Below are positions 7,938-17,352 of a DNA stretch of 27,736 nucleotides, in pieces. The position numbers were made by a program, and so were the translations under genes. The notes beneath the pieces were generated by a model. The model did not search any database. It had not been told where the DNA came from and saw nothing but the letters and a program-made list of their open reading frames with translations. Position 1 is the first letter of the stretch. Every line of letters starts with the position of its first letter. The DNA is taken from contig JADJPK010000026.1 in NCBI GenBank assembly GCA_016713305.1, positions 1-27,736 on the forward strand. The letters are read 5' to 3'. The DNA comes from Betaproteobacteria bacterium. GTDB lineage: Bacteria; Pseudomonadota; Gammaproteobacteria; Burkholderiales; Ga0077523.

Positions 7938-10900
7938 TCACCCCCCGAGAATCGACTGGTGCAGCGCATCGGTTTCCGCGGCCGGCGCGGCCCCGAGTCG
8001 CAACCGCAGTTGCTCGGTGCCCGACTGGTACGCCGCCAGGGCTTCGGCCCGTTCGCCCAGCCGGTCCAGGCTGGCGATCCGGTGCCTGAGCAGGTCCTCC
8101 GCCGTGGGTTCGATGGTGAGCGCGTCGCGGCAGGCATCGCTCACCTCCCGCCACGCTTCGCGCTCGGCGGCGCGTCGCACACGGCGACGCACCAGGCCGA
8201 GCCAGCGCGCACGCAGCCGTTCGCGCGCGGTGAGCAGCACGGCCGATTCGGTCTCTCCGGCCAGCAGATGGCCACGGTAGAGGGACAGCGCTGTTCCGAT
8301 CGCCGCGTCGGCCGCAGGATCGTTGTCGCACGTGCCCTCGGCCCGCTCGGCCAAGGTCTCGAATGCCCGGCTGTCAACCCAGCAGCAAGTCGCGTCGAGA
8401 CTCGCTCGTCCGTCGCGCACGCGGATGGTGTCGTCACGGCCGAGCAACTTGCGCAGCCGGGTGAGCGTCACCTCGAAGGCGCGAAGGGCCGCGGCGCCAT
8501 CGGAATCGGGCCAGACGGCATCCGCCAGTTCGGTGCACGGCACGGCATCAATGCCGCTCGCGACCAGCGCCTTCAGGAGATCGAGCGTGCGGCTCGCCGA
8601 GCGGCCACCGCCGCGACGCTGCACAGTGTCCCCATCGAGGGTGAAGCCACCGAGCACTCGCATGCGCACGGGCCACGGCCAGGAGGGCCCTGCTCCGGCG
8701 GGTGGCCGGTAGCGGCACGTGCGAACGATCTCTCGGCAAAACCCCGGTTCGATGCCGGCCTCCAGGGCCGCCGAGACGATGACGCTCGCGACCATGAGCG
8801 GAGTGAGCCGACAGCCGGACGTACCCTGTCGATCTCAAATAGGCCAGCGCGTTTCGCGGATCGCGGGGAGCGCCGATGCCGATCGGCCCTCCAGCAAGTC
8901 CGCGTAGATGTCCACTTGTCTTCGCCAGGCGATGAGGTGCCCGTCGCCACCCTCCTCGGCGTCGTCGGTGAGGCGGCGAGCGTACTCCCGTGCTTCGTCG
9001 AACCGGCCGTTGGCAGCGAAGGCGATTGCGCTCATGGTCGTCAAGTACCGGCATCCCATGGATGCGGGGCCGGCCCGACGGGCGAGTTCCAGACCCTCGA
9101 GCCCGAGGGCGAGGGCCGCTTCGTAGCGGCCCTCGCCCAAAGCGAACAATGACCTCAGCAGCCCTGTATAGAGGCGGGTGAAATATGCAGCGGATTCGAG
9201 ACGTGGGACCACGTGTTCGCTGAGATAGCGGTCAGCCTCAGCCGGCCCATGTGTTACCGCCAAGATGGCCGAGGTCAGGCGTTCGAACTCGAGAATGTCG
9301 GGTACGCACCCACTGTCGTCTGCGAGATTCCGGGTCTCCTCGGCAAGCCGTGCCGCCAGATCGAATGCTCCCATGGCCAGTGCGTGTTGAATGGCGGGCT
9401 GGTGCCAGAACAACGCAGTCGGTTCGAGTACATCGGGGGAGGTCAGTCGGGCACGACTCTCGTCAAACAGTGCCTGGACTCGACGGCGGTCCGCGTGGTG
9501 GAGCCAGAACCACATGAGCCGACCGGCCGCGGCCACGTAGAGGTTGTCGTCACAACGATCGAGTACTGCGGCGAGCCGCTCGGCCGCCTCGTTGCATTGC
9601 CGGGAGAAAGGCCGATGGCGGAAGCAGGCCTGAAGGAGCATCACGCGTCCTTCGCAATACACCTCTTCGTTCGGCGGCTCCGGGATGTCGAGGAGAGATT
9701 CCAGGCGGCTCAGCCACAGCCTCTGGTCTGTCTCCACGAGCACAACGGCGTGCGAAATGTCGATCTTCCGGCACGCCACCAGTACTTGGCCTGCCCAGTC
9801 GCCGGCGGCTTCGAATCCTTCGTAGGTCCGCTCCAATGCCCGGGCAGCGAGACGGTAGTCCACCCCAAGGTGGGCCACGGCGTACCAGTACCCGACCCAG
9901 GGATCGTGCTCGAAGCGATCCATCGGCAGCGACTGGATCCACTGTCGGAGAGTCTGCCGCCGTCCCTGGCGCACAAGATGGCCGGCCCGATCGCGGATCA
10001 GGCGGATGGCGGGCTCCCACTCGGCAGCGTCGACATACAGTGCGAAGGCTTCCTCGAAATGTCCGGTCGTCTGGAGGAGGGCTGCAGCACTGTTCGTTAG
10101 CCGCACGTGTTCCGCATAACCCAAATCATGTCTGGCCGTGTCTGCAGAAACAGGCGAAACAAGGCATGGAACTGGTAGCTGGTGTCCTCCCCCAGGCGAC
10201 GATCGGTGAAGAGATTGCGTCTTGCGAGCGCAGCCAATAGTGGTCCGGCGGAGGCATCGCCCGTGATGGCCTGGGCCAGGGCTGCCGTCATGTTGGGCAG
10301 GTAGGACATGCGGATCAGCATGTCGCGCTGCGATGCCGGGGCGGCATCGAAGATCTGAGCAGCGAAGTAGTCGAAGACCGTCTCGAGATTCTCGATGTCG
10401 CCGGTACGCCTGATGCGTCCGGTTTGCCGCACACGCTTCGAGCATGAGCGCAAGGCCTGCAGTCCAGCCGGTCTGTTCATAGATTCCGCCAAGAGAGCCT
10501 CGGAGAACGTAGTCCTGCCAGGCGTTTCGCCCAGGGTCGCGATAGCAGCGGTCTCGCTCACCGTAAGGCGGATCTCTTCCCAGCCGAAGAACGCGATGCG
10601 CTGGCTGGCTCGCAGGCGCGAGAAGACCGCCGGGAGCGACCCGCGGCTCACGGCAAGAACTTGAATGCCATCCGGTATCTCGTCGAAACCCGCGGCAAGC
10701 GCCGTGAGCAGGGCCGAGGTTTCTGGCAGGTCCTGGAAGTTGTCGAGCACCAGCAGGCCCCTCCGCAGCCGCGCGAAGACACCCCTGAAGAACAACCGGG
10801 CGAACGCGGAGAGATCGGTCAGGTGCTCGGCCCGAAATGCCGGCAAGAGTCTCGCTCGCCCCGGATTGCGGTCGCCAGCCGCCTCTCGCAGGTAGTGGAA

Positions 10901-11126
10901 GAACGTCGCCGGATCGGCATCGTTTGTCGAGCTGGTACCAGAGCGCGGAATGACGCCGCTCTTCGAGCCAGCTCGCGACAAGGGAAGTCTTCCCCGCCCC
11001 CGGCGGAGCCGAGAGCCACATCACGGGCTTCGTACCCGCCTGATCGAGCAGATCGAACAGCCTCGTGCGACGCAGCAGCCCGTCCGAGCGAGGACAGGTC
11101 AACTTGGCGAAACGGCTTGTGGCCAT
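7938..11126 (-). CDS. MalT-like STAND ATPase regulator with TPR region and C-terminal SARP/BTAD domain (multiple frameshifts)
   Basis: Reconstructed length about 1060 aa. ATG at 11126 (MATSRFAKL) has GGGAG 8 bases upstream. Order of parts: NTPase with Walker A SAPPGAGKTSLV near residue 40 and Walker B-like LLVLDNFQDLPE; the helix region TGWTAGLALMLEA; VFDYFAAQIFD; a long TPR-like helical region (LGVDYRLAARALERTYEG, FDLAARLAEETRNLADD); then MVASVIVSAALEAGIEP. It ends with a winged helix (MRVLGGFTLDGDTV) and a BTAD domain. No LuxR-type HTH is seen; DNA binding would use the SARP-like winged helix. The frame changes near 10928, 10490, 10420, 10130, 8855 and 8800. The last pair encloses ALAYLRSTGYVRL and creates a false TGA at 8835, so the two pieces are one gene. 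It lies first in the ABC operon and probably controls it in response to a ligand. Confidence 0.82.
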
Positions 11127-11436
11127 GGCAGGCGACTCTCCCGTCGATGGGCGACAGTGTGCCCGGCGTCTCCGCACAAATGACTTACAACTTTGAAAGA
11201 ACCTGACTTGGGCAACGCGAAGGCCGCCATGAACTCCGGTGGGATATCGCGGGATTCCGGCACGGTGCTTCATGTCAGTGGTCACCGCGCCCCGGGCAGG
11301 TTGCATGAGCGACGCTGGAGGTCAAGACTGCTGGACGGCGATCTGCCTCGCCCAGGCGTTTCCAGCGCGCGCCGGGGCGGCTCCAGGATCGTGAACGCAG
11401 TTCATTTCCTGTACATAGTCTTCAGGACATCGCGCC
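11127..11436. other. Divergent intergenic region
   Basis: 310 bp between the regulator (-) and the small hypothetical gene (+). It should hold promoters for both. I cannot point to a convincing -35/-10 pair; an AT-richer patch lies at about 11170-11205. A short plus-strand frame from 11193 has no recognisable product. Confidence 0.4.
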
Positions 11437-11871
11437 ATGAGTGCACCCGATCCAGCGGACCTGTCTTTCCTGCTCCAGCGTTTCGGCCCGGACAAACCGC
11501 TTACCGAGGCGGAACGCCAATACCTGGCGCAGGCTGCCGAGTGCGACCATCCCTTGGTCGGACATGAAGTGACCTTCGGACCGGGCGGACAGTGCTTCTT
11601 GCGCCAGAAGCAATCGTGGGAACAATCGGTCGAAGTCGACAAAGACTACGAGGCCATGATCTCCCTGGCCAATTGTTTGAACAGGATCGGTGACTACCGC
11701 TGGAACATTGCCGCCCAGGTCACCGCCGCTCTCGCGATTCGCTTGTCGTTGCTGAGGCACGGTCCGCAACACACGAGTGCCCTGAGCGCCGCTCGAGCGC
11801 TGTCGACATCACTCTCCAACGAGGCGCCTTCCAAGGCGCGACTGGCGCAATGGATGGCCAATCGTCGGTGA
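11437..11871 (+). CDS. Hypothetical protein, 144 aa
   Basis: Not recognised. ATG at 11437 gives MSAPDPADLSFLLQRFGPDK; a weak AGGAC lies 9 bases upstream. The protein is soluble in composition, without signal peptide or membrane helix. The middle (YEAMISLANCLNRIGDYRWN) resembles a helical TPR-like hairpin. The C-terminus is Ser/Ala/Arg-rich and ends QWMANRR. Codon choice with G/C in third positions is like the neighbours, so the frame is probably coding; the antisense frame over the same region is less protein-like. No operon partner is evident; the next gene begins 250 bp downstream. Confidence 0.5.
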   Translation: MSAPDPADLSFLLQRFGPDKPLTEAERQYLAQAAECDHPLVGHEVTFGPGGQCFLRQKQSWEQSVEVDKDYEAMISLANCLNRIGDYRWNIAAQVTAALAIRLSLLRHGPQHTSALSAARALSTSLSNEAPSKARLAQWMANRR

Positions 11872-12122
11872 TGGCCTGTGCCGAAGTCATCGATCGATCC
11901 GTAGCCCATCAAACCTCGCGAAGTGGCATTCGCGGGCAACCTCGGCGTGGAAAAGGACCGAGGCGAACCTGGGTTCTCAATTCGCCTTTCGAAGCCGCGA
12001 ACTGGACGAGGTCGGACTGGTCGCTGCACCCATGCTCGTTCTGGTGCAGTAACCCCAATTCCGTTTCTCCTCCGTTTCAGTGACCGGGCAAGCACTTTCC
12101 GTCACCGAACAGGAGAATCGAC

Positions 12123-13568
12123 ATGCATCGTTTCCTGCACCGCCGCGGCGGTGGTTCTGACCCTTCTTCTGGCCGCCTGCGCCAGAGTTCCTCAGGAAAA
12201 GCGGGCGAAACCCCCCCAGGCCCATCGTCGGGCAAGCCTGACGTCGAGGCACCGTTTCCGGCGATCCTGCCCGCGGAATCCGTTGGCGCGAATCGTCCGT
12301 TGTCCGAGGCCTCACCTGTATCGCCACCTGCACCCGCTCGAGAGGCGGAGAGCGGGCGGCTCCTCGATCCGCACGCCACGGCCGGCACGCTGGCGGCCGT
12401 GCGGCAGTTCCAGGCCGGCCACGCCGACGTCGGCAAGCGCGAAAAGGCGGCGTCCATCGTCCACTCGGCACCCGCCGAGGCGGCCTACCCGGAGGTCGAC
12501 GAATTCCGAGCGTTATCAATCGTTGAACGACAACCCTGAGACCGCGACCGCATCACGCTCGTCACCTACGCGGGCCAGACCGCCGTCGTTCTCCCGCCCA
12601 CGCCCGGCAGCGAGCGCGCACGCATCGCGGCCGCCATCGATGCGCTGACGGCCGGAGGAAGCACGGCGGGCGCCAGCGGCATCGACCTTGCGTACAAGGC
12701 CGCACAGCAGGCCTTCATTCCCGGCGGCATCAACCGCATCCTGCTGGCCACCGATGGCGACTTCAACGTGGGTGTCACGGACTTCCGGCAGTTGAAGGCG
12801 ATGGTGGAGGAAAAGCGCAAGTCGGGTGTGGCGCTGACGACGCTCGGCTTCGGGACGGGCAACTACAACGAGCAGCTGATGGAGCAGCTGGCGGATGCGG
12901 GCGACGGCGCGTACTCCTACGTCGACAACCTGATGGAAGGGCACAAGGTGCTCGTCAACGAGATGACCTCCACGCTCGCCACCATCGCGCGCGACGTCAA
13001 GGTGCAGATCGAGTTCAACCCGGCCACGGTACAGGAGTACCGTCTGATCGGGTACGAGAACCGGGCGCTGCAGCGCGAGGATTTCAACAACGACCGCGTG
13101 GATGCAGGCGACATCGGCGCGGGGCACACCGTCACGGCACTGTACGAACTCACGCTCGCCGGGGGCCAGGGCCTCATCGACGAGAAGCGCTATGGCCCTC
13201 GCGACGCGGCGCCCGCTGCCGGCCAGGCCGACGAACTCGCGCACGTGAAGCTGCGGTACAAGGAACCGGAGGCGTCGACCAGCAAGAAGCTGGAACTCAC
13301 GGTATCGCGCGCTTCCGTTCGTGCCGTGGCACAGGCGAGCGGCGAGTTCCGCTTCGCGATGGCGGTCGCGGGTTTCGGCCAACTGTTGCGCGGTGGCCGT
13401 TACACGGGAACCTGGAGCCTTGCCGACGCCCGGGCACTGGCCGGGGGTGGAGTGGGTGAGGATCGCTTCGGGTATCGCGGCGAATTCCTGCGCATGGTGG
13501 ATGTGGCGCGGTCGCTTGCGACCCGGAAGACGGGTGACGCGTCGTCGGCAACGACCGCTGTGAGGTAG
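12123..13568 (+). CDS. YfbK-like vWA/DUF3520 lipoprotein, internally deleted and frameshifted
   Basis: AGGAG at 12111-12115 precedes ATG at 12123. One base later the frame gives VSCTAAAVVLTLLLAAC, a lipoprotein signal with a lipobox. A low-complexity Pro/Ala linker follows, then AAYPEVD and, in another frame, SERYQSLNDNP, which in YfbK-like proteins precedes the vWA domain. Directly after this, from 12540, the sequence jumps to DRDRITLVTYAGQTAVVLPP and continues intact through ILLATDGDFNVGVTDF to the DUF3520 end (RFAMAVAGFGQLLRGG). About 150-200 residues normally between these points, including the MIDAS DxSxS site, are missing, and the two sides are in different frames. The gene is broken here, either truly or by misassembly. 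A short intergenic stretch (11872-12122) upstream shows nothing else I can support. Confidence 0.78.
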
Positions 13569-13578
13569 CGAAAAGCCG

Positions 13579-13608
13579 GGGACGGATCCAGGCATCCCGG
13601 TCCGTCCC
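13579..13608 (+). terminator. Stem-loop after the vWA lipoprotein gene
   Basis: GGGACGGATCC pairs with GGTCCGTCCC (one bulged T) around a 9-base loop, starting 10 bp after the stop at 13568. The position fits a terminator or 3' stabiliser, but no T-run follows. Confidence 0.45.
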
Positions 13609-13729
13609 GTCCCAACCGCCAGGTGCGCGCGGCCATCCACGCGAGGGTCCCGCCAGGGGCAGGGGTCCGACGGTGCCGGAGCCCACATGTTGTACCCTTG
13701 GGCTGTCTGCCACCCGCTCCCCTTCTCCC

Positions 13730-14572
13730 ATGCGCTTCACCGGCACCGAATCCTACGTCGCCACCGACGATCTCATGATGGCCGTCAACGCGGCCATCAC
13801 CCTCGAACGCCCGCTGCTCGTCAAGGGCGAGCCCGGGACCGGCAAGACGATGTTGGCGCTGGAAGTCGCAAGCGCGCTGGGACGCCCGCTGCTCCAGTGG
13901 CACGTCAAGTCCACGGCCAAGGCGCAGCAAGGGCTGTACGAGTACGACGCGGTGTCGCGCCTGCGCGATTCGCAGCTCTGCGAGACGCGTGTGCACGACA
14001 TCGCCAACTTCATCAAGCGCGGCCCGGTCTGGGAAGCCTTCGATGCGGATACCCCGGCGGTGCTGCTGATCGACGAGATCGACAAGGCCGACATCGAGTT
14101 CCCCAACGATCTGCTGCGCGAACTGGACCGCATGGAGTTCTACGTCTACGAGACGCAGCAGCTCGTGAAGGCGCGGCATCGGCCGGCCATCATCATCACC
14201 TCCAACAACGAAAAGGAGCTGCCGGATGCCTTCCTGCGCCGCTGCTTCTTCCACTACATCCGCTTTCCCGACCGCGAGACGATGGAGCGCATCGTCGAGG
14301 TCCACTATCCCGGTCTCAAGCGCACGCTGCTGGAAAAGGCGCTCACCGTCTTCTTCGAGATCCGCGACGTGCCGGGCTTGAAGAAGAAGCCCTCGACCTC
14401 CGAACTGCTGGACTGGCTGAAGCTGCTCGTTGCCGAGGACATTCCCGCCGAGGCACTGCACAGCCAGGACCAGGGCAAGATCATTCCGCCGTTGCACGGG
14501 GCGCTGCTCAAGAACGAGCAGGATGTCCACCTGTTCGAGCGCCTGGTGTTCATGGCGCGGCGTTCGCGCTGA
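13730..14572 (+). CDS. MoxR-family AAA+ ATPase
   Basis: 280 aa, intact. MoxR ATPases act as chaperones that help mature or activate protein complexes, nearly always with a vWA partner. Walker A GEPGTGKT is at about residues 33-40, Walker B VLLIDEIDKAD at about 111-121, sensor 1 IIITSNNEKELPDAFLRRC follows, and the lid domain ends LFERLVFMARRSR. I chose ATG 13730 (MRFTGTESYVATDDL) because the family begins there; an ATG-less extension to 13673 reads poorly. No Shine-Dalgarno is visible. The vWA partner begins 22 bp downstream, so the two form an operon. This subgroup usually stands with CoxE-like proteins. Confidence 0.93.
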   Translation: MRFTGTESYVATDDLMMAVNAAITLERPLLVKGEPGTGKTMLALEVASALGRPLLQWHVKSTAKAQQGLYEYDAVSRLRDSQLCETRVHDIANFIKRGPVWEAFDADTPAVLLIDEIDKADIEFPNDLLRELDRMEFYVYETQQLVKARHRPAIIITSNNEKELPDAFLRRCFFHYIRFPDRETMERIVEVHYPGLKRTLLEKALTVFFEIRDVPGLKKKPSTSELLDWLKLLVAEDIPAEALHSQDQGKIIPPLHGALLKNEQDVHLFERLVFMARRSR

Positions 14573-14594
14573 GCCGTCGTTCCGCGAGCGGGCC

Positions 14595-15773
14595 ATGCTC
14601 ATCGATTTCTTCATCAAGCTGAAGGAAGGCGGGTTGCCGGTGTCGGTGAAGGAATACCTCACCCTCATGGCCGGCATCCAGGCGGAACTGCCGGGCTACA
14701 ACGTGGAGGGGTTCTACTACCTCGCCCGGGCCTGCCTCGTGAAGGACGAATCCAACTACGACAAGTTCGACCGGGTGTTCGCCGAGTACTTCAAGGGTAT
14801 CGCGCAGATCCCCGACGGGATGCTGGCCGTGCTGCCGGAGGAATGGCTGCGCAAGCAGGCGGAACTGCTCCTGTCGGACGAGGACAAGGCGGCCATCGAA
14901 TCCCTGGGCGGATGGGAAAAGCTCATGGAGACGCTGCGCAAGCGCCTCGAGGAGCAGGAGGGCCGTCACCAGGGCGGTTCCAAGTGGATCGGCACGGCCG
15001 GTACCTCGCCGTTCGGCGCCTACGGCTACAACCCGGAGGGCGTGCGCATCGGCCAGGACGGATCGCGCAACCGCCGCGCCGTGAAGGTGTGGGACGAGCG
15101 GCAGTACCGCAACCTCGACGACACCGTGGAGCTGGGCACACGCAACATCAAGGTGGCGCTGAAGCGGCTGCGGCGATTCGCGCGGGAAGGGGCGGCCGAC
15201 GAACTGGATCTCGACGACACGGTGCGCTCCACCGCCCGCAACGCGGGCTGGCTCGACATCAAGATGGTGCCCGAGCGCCACAACGCGGTGAAGGTGCTGC
15301 TGTTCCTGGACGTGGGCGGCTCCATGGACGATCACGTGAAGGTGTGCGAGGAGCTCTTCTCCGCGGCGCGCACCGAGTTCAAGCACATGGAGTACTTCTA
15401 CTTCCACAATTTCGTCTACGAGAGCGTGTGGAAGGACAACCGGCGCCGCAACAGCGAGCGCTTTCCCATGCTGCGGCTGCTGCATACCTACGCGCACGAC
15501 TACAAGGTGATCTTCGTCGGCGATGCCACCATGAGCCCGTACGAGATCGCCTATCCGGGCGGATCCATCGAGCACCACAACGAGGAAGCGGGAGCGGTGT
15601 GGCTGCAGCGGGTGCTGGACGTCTATCCCAAGACCGTCTGGCTGAATCCGCAGCCGGAAGACCGCTGGGACTACTACGACTCGATCAAGCTCACGCGCCA
15701 GTTGATGGGCGAGCGGATGTTCCCCCTCACGCTGGAAGGGCTCGACCGGGCGATGAAGGATCTGACGCGGTAG
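14595..15773 (+). CDS. CoxE-like vWA domain protein, MoxR partner
   Basis: 392 aa, intact. MLIDFFIKLKEGGLPVSVKE is the typical start of CoxE-like proteins associated with MoxR. The C-terminal half is a vWA domain with the MIDAS at DVGGSMDDH (about residue 239); the usual DxSxS is DxGGS in this subfamily. VFVGDATMSPYEI-like sequence (IFVGDATMSPYEIAYPGG) and VWLNPQPEDRWDYY follow. A charged middle section (WEKLMETLRKRLEEQEGRHQ) may be coiled coil. With the upstream MoxR ATPase it presumably inserts a cofactor or remodels a target complex, which is not identified here. Its last 47 bp overlap the end of the convergent glpD gene. Confidence 0.92.
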   Translation: MLIDFFIKLKEGGLPVSVKEYLTLMAGIQAELPGYNVEGFYYLARACLVKDESNYDKFDRVFAEYFKGIAQIPDGMLAVLPEEWLRKQAELLLSDEDKAAIESLGGWEKLMETLRKRLEEQEGRHQGGSKWIGTAGTSPFGAYGYNPEGVRIGQDGSRNRRAVKVWDERQYRNLDDTVELGTRNIKVALKRLRRFAREGAADELDLDDTVRSTARNAGWLDIKMVPERHNAVKVLLFLDVGGSMDDHVKVCEELFSAARTEFKHMEYFYFHNFVYESVWKDNRRRNSERFPMLRLLHTYAHDYKVIFVGDATMSPYEIAYPGGSIEHHNEEAGAVWLQRVLDVYPKTVWLNPQPEDRWDYYDSIKLTRQLMGERMFPLTLEGLDRAMKDLTR

Positions 15774-17352
15774 CGCCGATTCGGGGAACGCACGCGTACC
15801 GCGCCGCCAGTTCCACGAACGCACGGCACGACGCCTGCGCGTCGAAGGCCGGCCCGAGTTCTTCCTCGAGGATCTCCGCAACGCGCGGTGCGAGACTTGC
15901 TGCACGGGAAGCGTCCAGGAACAGCAGCCGCGATCGTCTCGCGAGCACGTCTTCCACGGAGCGCGCGTGCTCCTCACGCGCAGCGAAGCGCACCATGGCC
16001 TCGGTCAGCCCCGGGGCGAGTTCGGACTTCGATCCGGGCAGTGCGGCTACACGCGGTGCATCGGCGCCGTACAGGTGCAGACCGGGTGCTTCGGTGATCG
16101 AACCCGACCGCTCGATCCAGCCGTGCAAGCGAAGGGCTGCCGTCCCGCCTGCGGGGCGCGAGGCGAGAAGCCCGGCATCGGTGCATCGCTGCAGCACGTC
16201 TTCCGCCATCGAGCGATAGGTCGTCCATTTTCCGCCCGTGACGCTGACGAGACCGGAGCGGTCCACGTGCACGAGGTGCTCGCGCGACACGGACTTTGTC
16301 GCGGCGCCGGACGTCGCGGCGGGCTTCACTAGGGGGCGCAGCCCCGACCACACGGAGCGCACGTCGTGGCGCTGCGGCGGTCGTGCCAGGACGGATGCGG
16401 CCTCGCGGAGAACGAAGTCGACTTCGGCGGAGTCTGCCTCCGGCTCCTGGGGTGCGGAGGACGCAGCCACGTCGGTCGTCCCGAGCAGCACGCTTCCCAG
16501 CCAGGGAATCGCGAAGAGCACGCGGCCGTCCGCGGTGCGCGGCAGCAGCACGGCGTGATCGCCCTGAAGAAATGATCGGTCGACGACAAGATGCGTGCCG
16601 CGGCTGGGGACCACCAGATCCGTTTCGTTCGAGGCGTCCAGATGCCGGATCGCATCCACCCAGACCCCCGTGGCGTTGATCACGCAGCGGCTTTGCAGGC
16701 GAAGACGGCGGCTCGTTTCGGCATCCTCCGCCACGATGCCTGCGATGCGGCCGCCCTCCCGCAGGAGTTCCACCGCCCGGCAGTGATTGAGGGCCGCCGC
16801 ACCTTGGCTCATCGCCGTGCGGGCCAGGGCAAGCGCCAGGCGCGCATCCTCGAACTGGCCATCCCAGTAACGCACGGCAGCCGCGAGCCCCTCCGTCTTC
16901 AGCGCGGGAATGCAGGACCGTGCCGCGGCGGCGTCCAGCGTGTCGGTCCGATGGATGGCGGCTTCTCCGGCCAGGCGGTCGTAGAGACCCAGCCCGACCC
17001 GGTAGAACCAGCGATCGAACAGCGCGCCGCGCAATCCGTAGAGTGGCAGGACGAAGGGCAGGGGCTGCGCAAGATGCGGCGCGTTGCCCATGATGACCGT
17101 GCGTTCGCGCAGCGCCTCGCGCACGAGGGCCAGGTTCCCCTGGGCAAGGTAGCGGACCCCGCCGTGCAGCAGCTTGGTGGCTCGCGAGGACGTGCCGGCC
17201 GCGAAGTCGCGTGCTTCGACCAGTGCCACGGAGAATCCCCGTTGCGCGGCATCCAGCGCGATGCCCAGGCCCGTGGCGCCTCCGCCGATCACGACGACAT
17301 CCCACTGCGCGCCGGCTTCGAACCGGCGCAGCGTCTGCGTGCGGTGGCTCAC
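15727..17352 (-). CDS. glpD: Glycerol-3-phosphate dehydrogenase, aerobic FAD-dependent (GlpD)
   Basis: 541 aa, intact. It oxidises sn-glycerol 3-phosphate to dihydroxyacetone phosphate at the inner membrane and passes electrons to the quinone pool. The FAD-binding GxGxxG is in DVVVIGGGATGLGIALDAA near the start; TSSRATKLLHGGVRYL, INATGVWVDAIR, FAIPWLGSVLLGTTD and VSVTGGKWTTYRSMAEDVL are family hallmarks. Start is a GTG at 17352 that overlaps the stop of the upstream c-di-GMP protein as GTGA. The open frame continues upstream into the EAL domain only because that gene is frameshifted. No glpK or glpF lies nearby. The slightly long C-terminus overlaps the convergent vWA gene by 47 bp. Confidence 0.93.
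   Translation of the reverse strand: MSHRTQTLRRFEAGAQWDVVVIGGGATGLGIALDAAQRGFSVALVEARDFAAGTSSRATKLLHGGVRYLAQGNLALVREALRERTVIMGNAPHLAQPLPFVLPLYGLRGALFDRWFYRVGLGLYDRLAGEAAIHRTDTLDAAAARSCIPALKTEGLAAAVRYWDGQFEDARLALALARTAMSQGAAALNHCRAVELLREGGRIAGIVAEDAETSRRLRLQSRCVINATGVWVDAIRHLDASNETDLVVPSRGTHLVVDRSFLQGDHAVLLPRTADGRVLFAIPWLGSVLLGTTDVAASSAPQEPEADSAEVDFVLREAASVLARPPQRHDVRSVWSGLRPLVKPAATSGAATKSVSREHLVHVDRSGLVSVTGGKWTTYRSMAEDVLQRCTDAGLLASRPAGGTAALRLHGWIERSGSITEAPGLHLYGADAPRVAALPGSKSELAPGLTEAMVRFAAREEHARSVEDVLARRSRLLFLDASRAASLAPRVAEILEEELGPAFDAQASCRAFVELAARYACVPRIGATASDPSSPGRALPA

Noticed and set aside
6671..8089. Long plus-strand frames over the permease and regulator genes (also at 14550-15977 and 18709-21318)
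   Set aside because: They are antisense shadows of high-GC genes, rich in His, Arg and Gln, without motifs.
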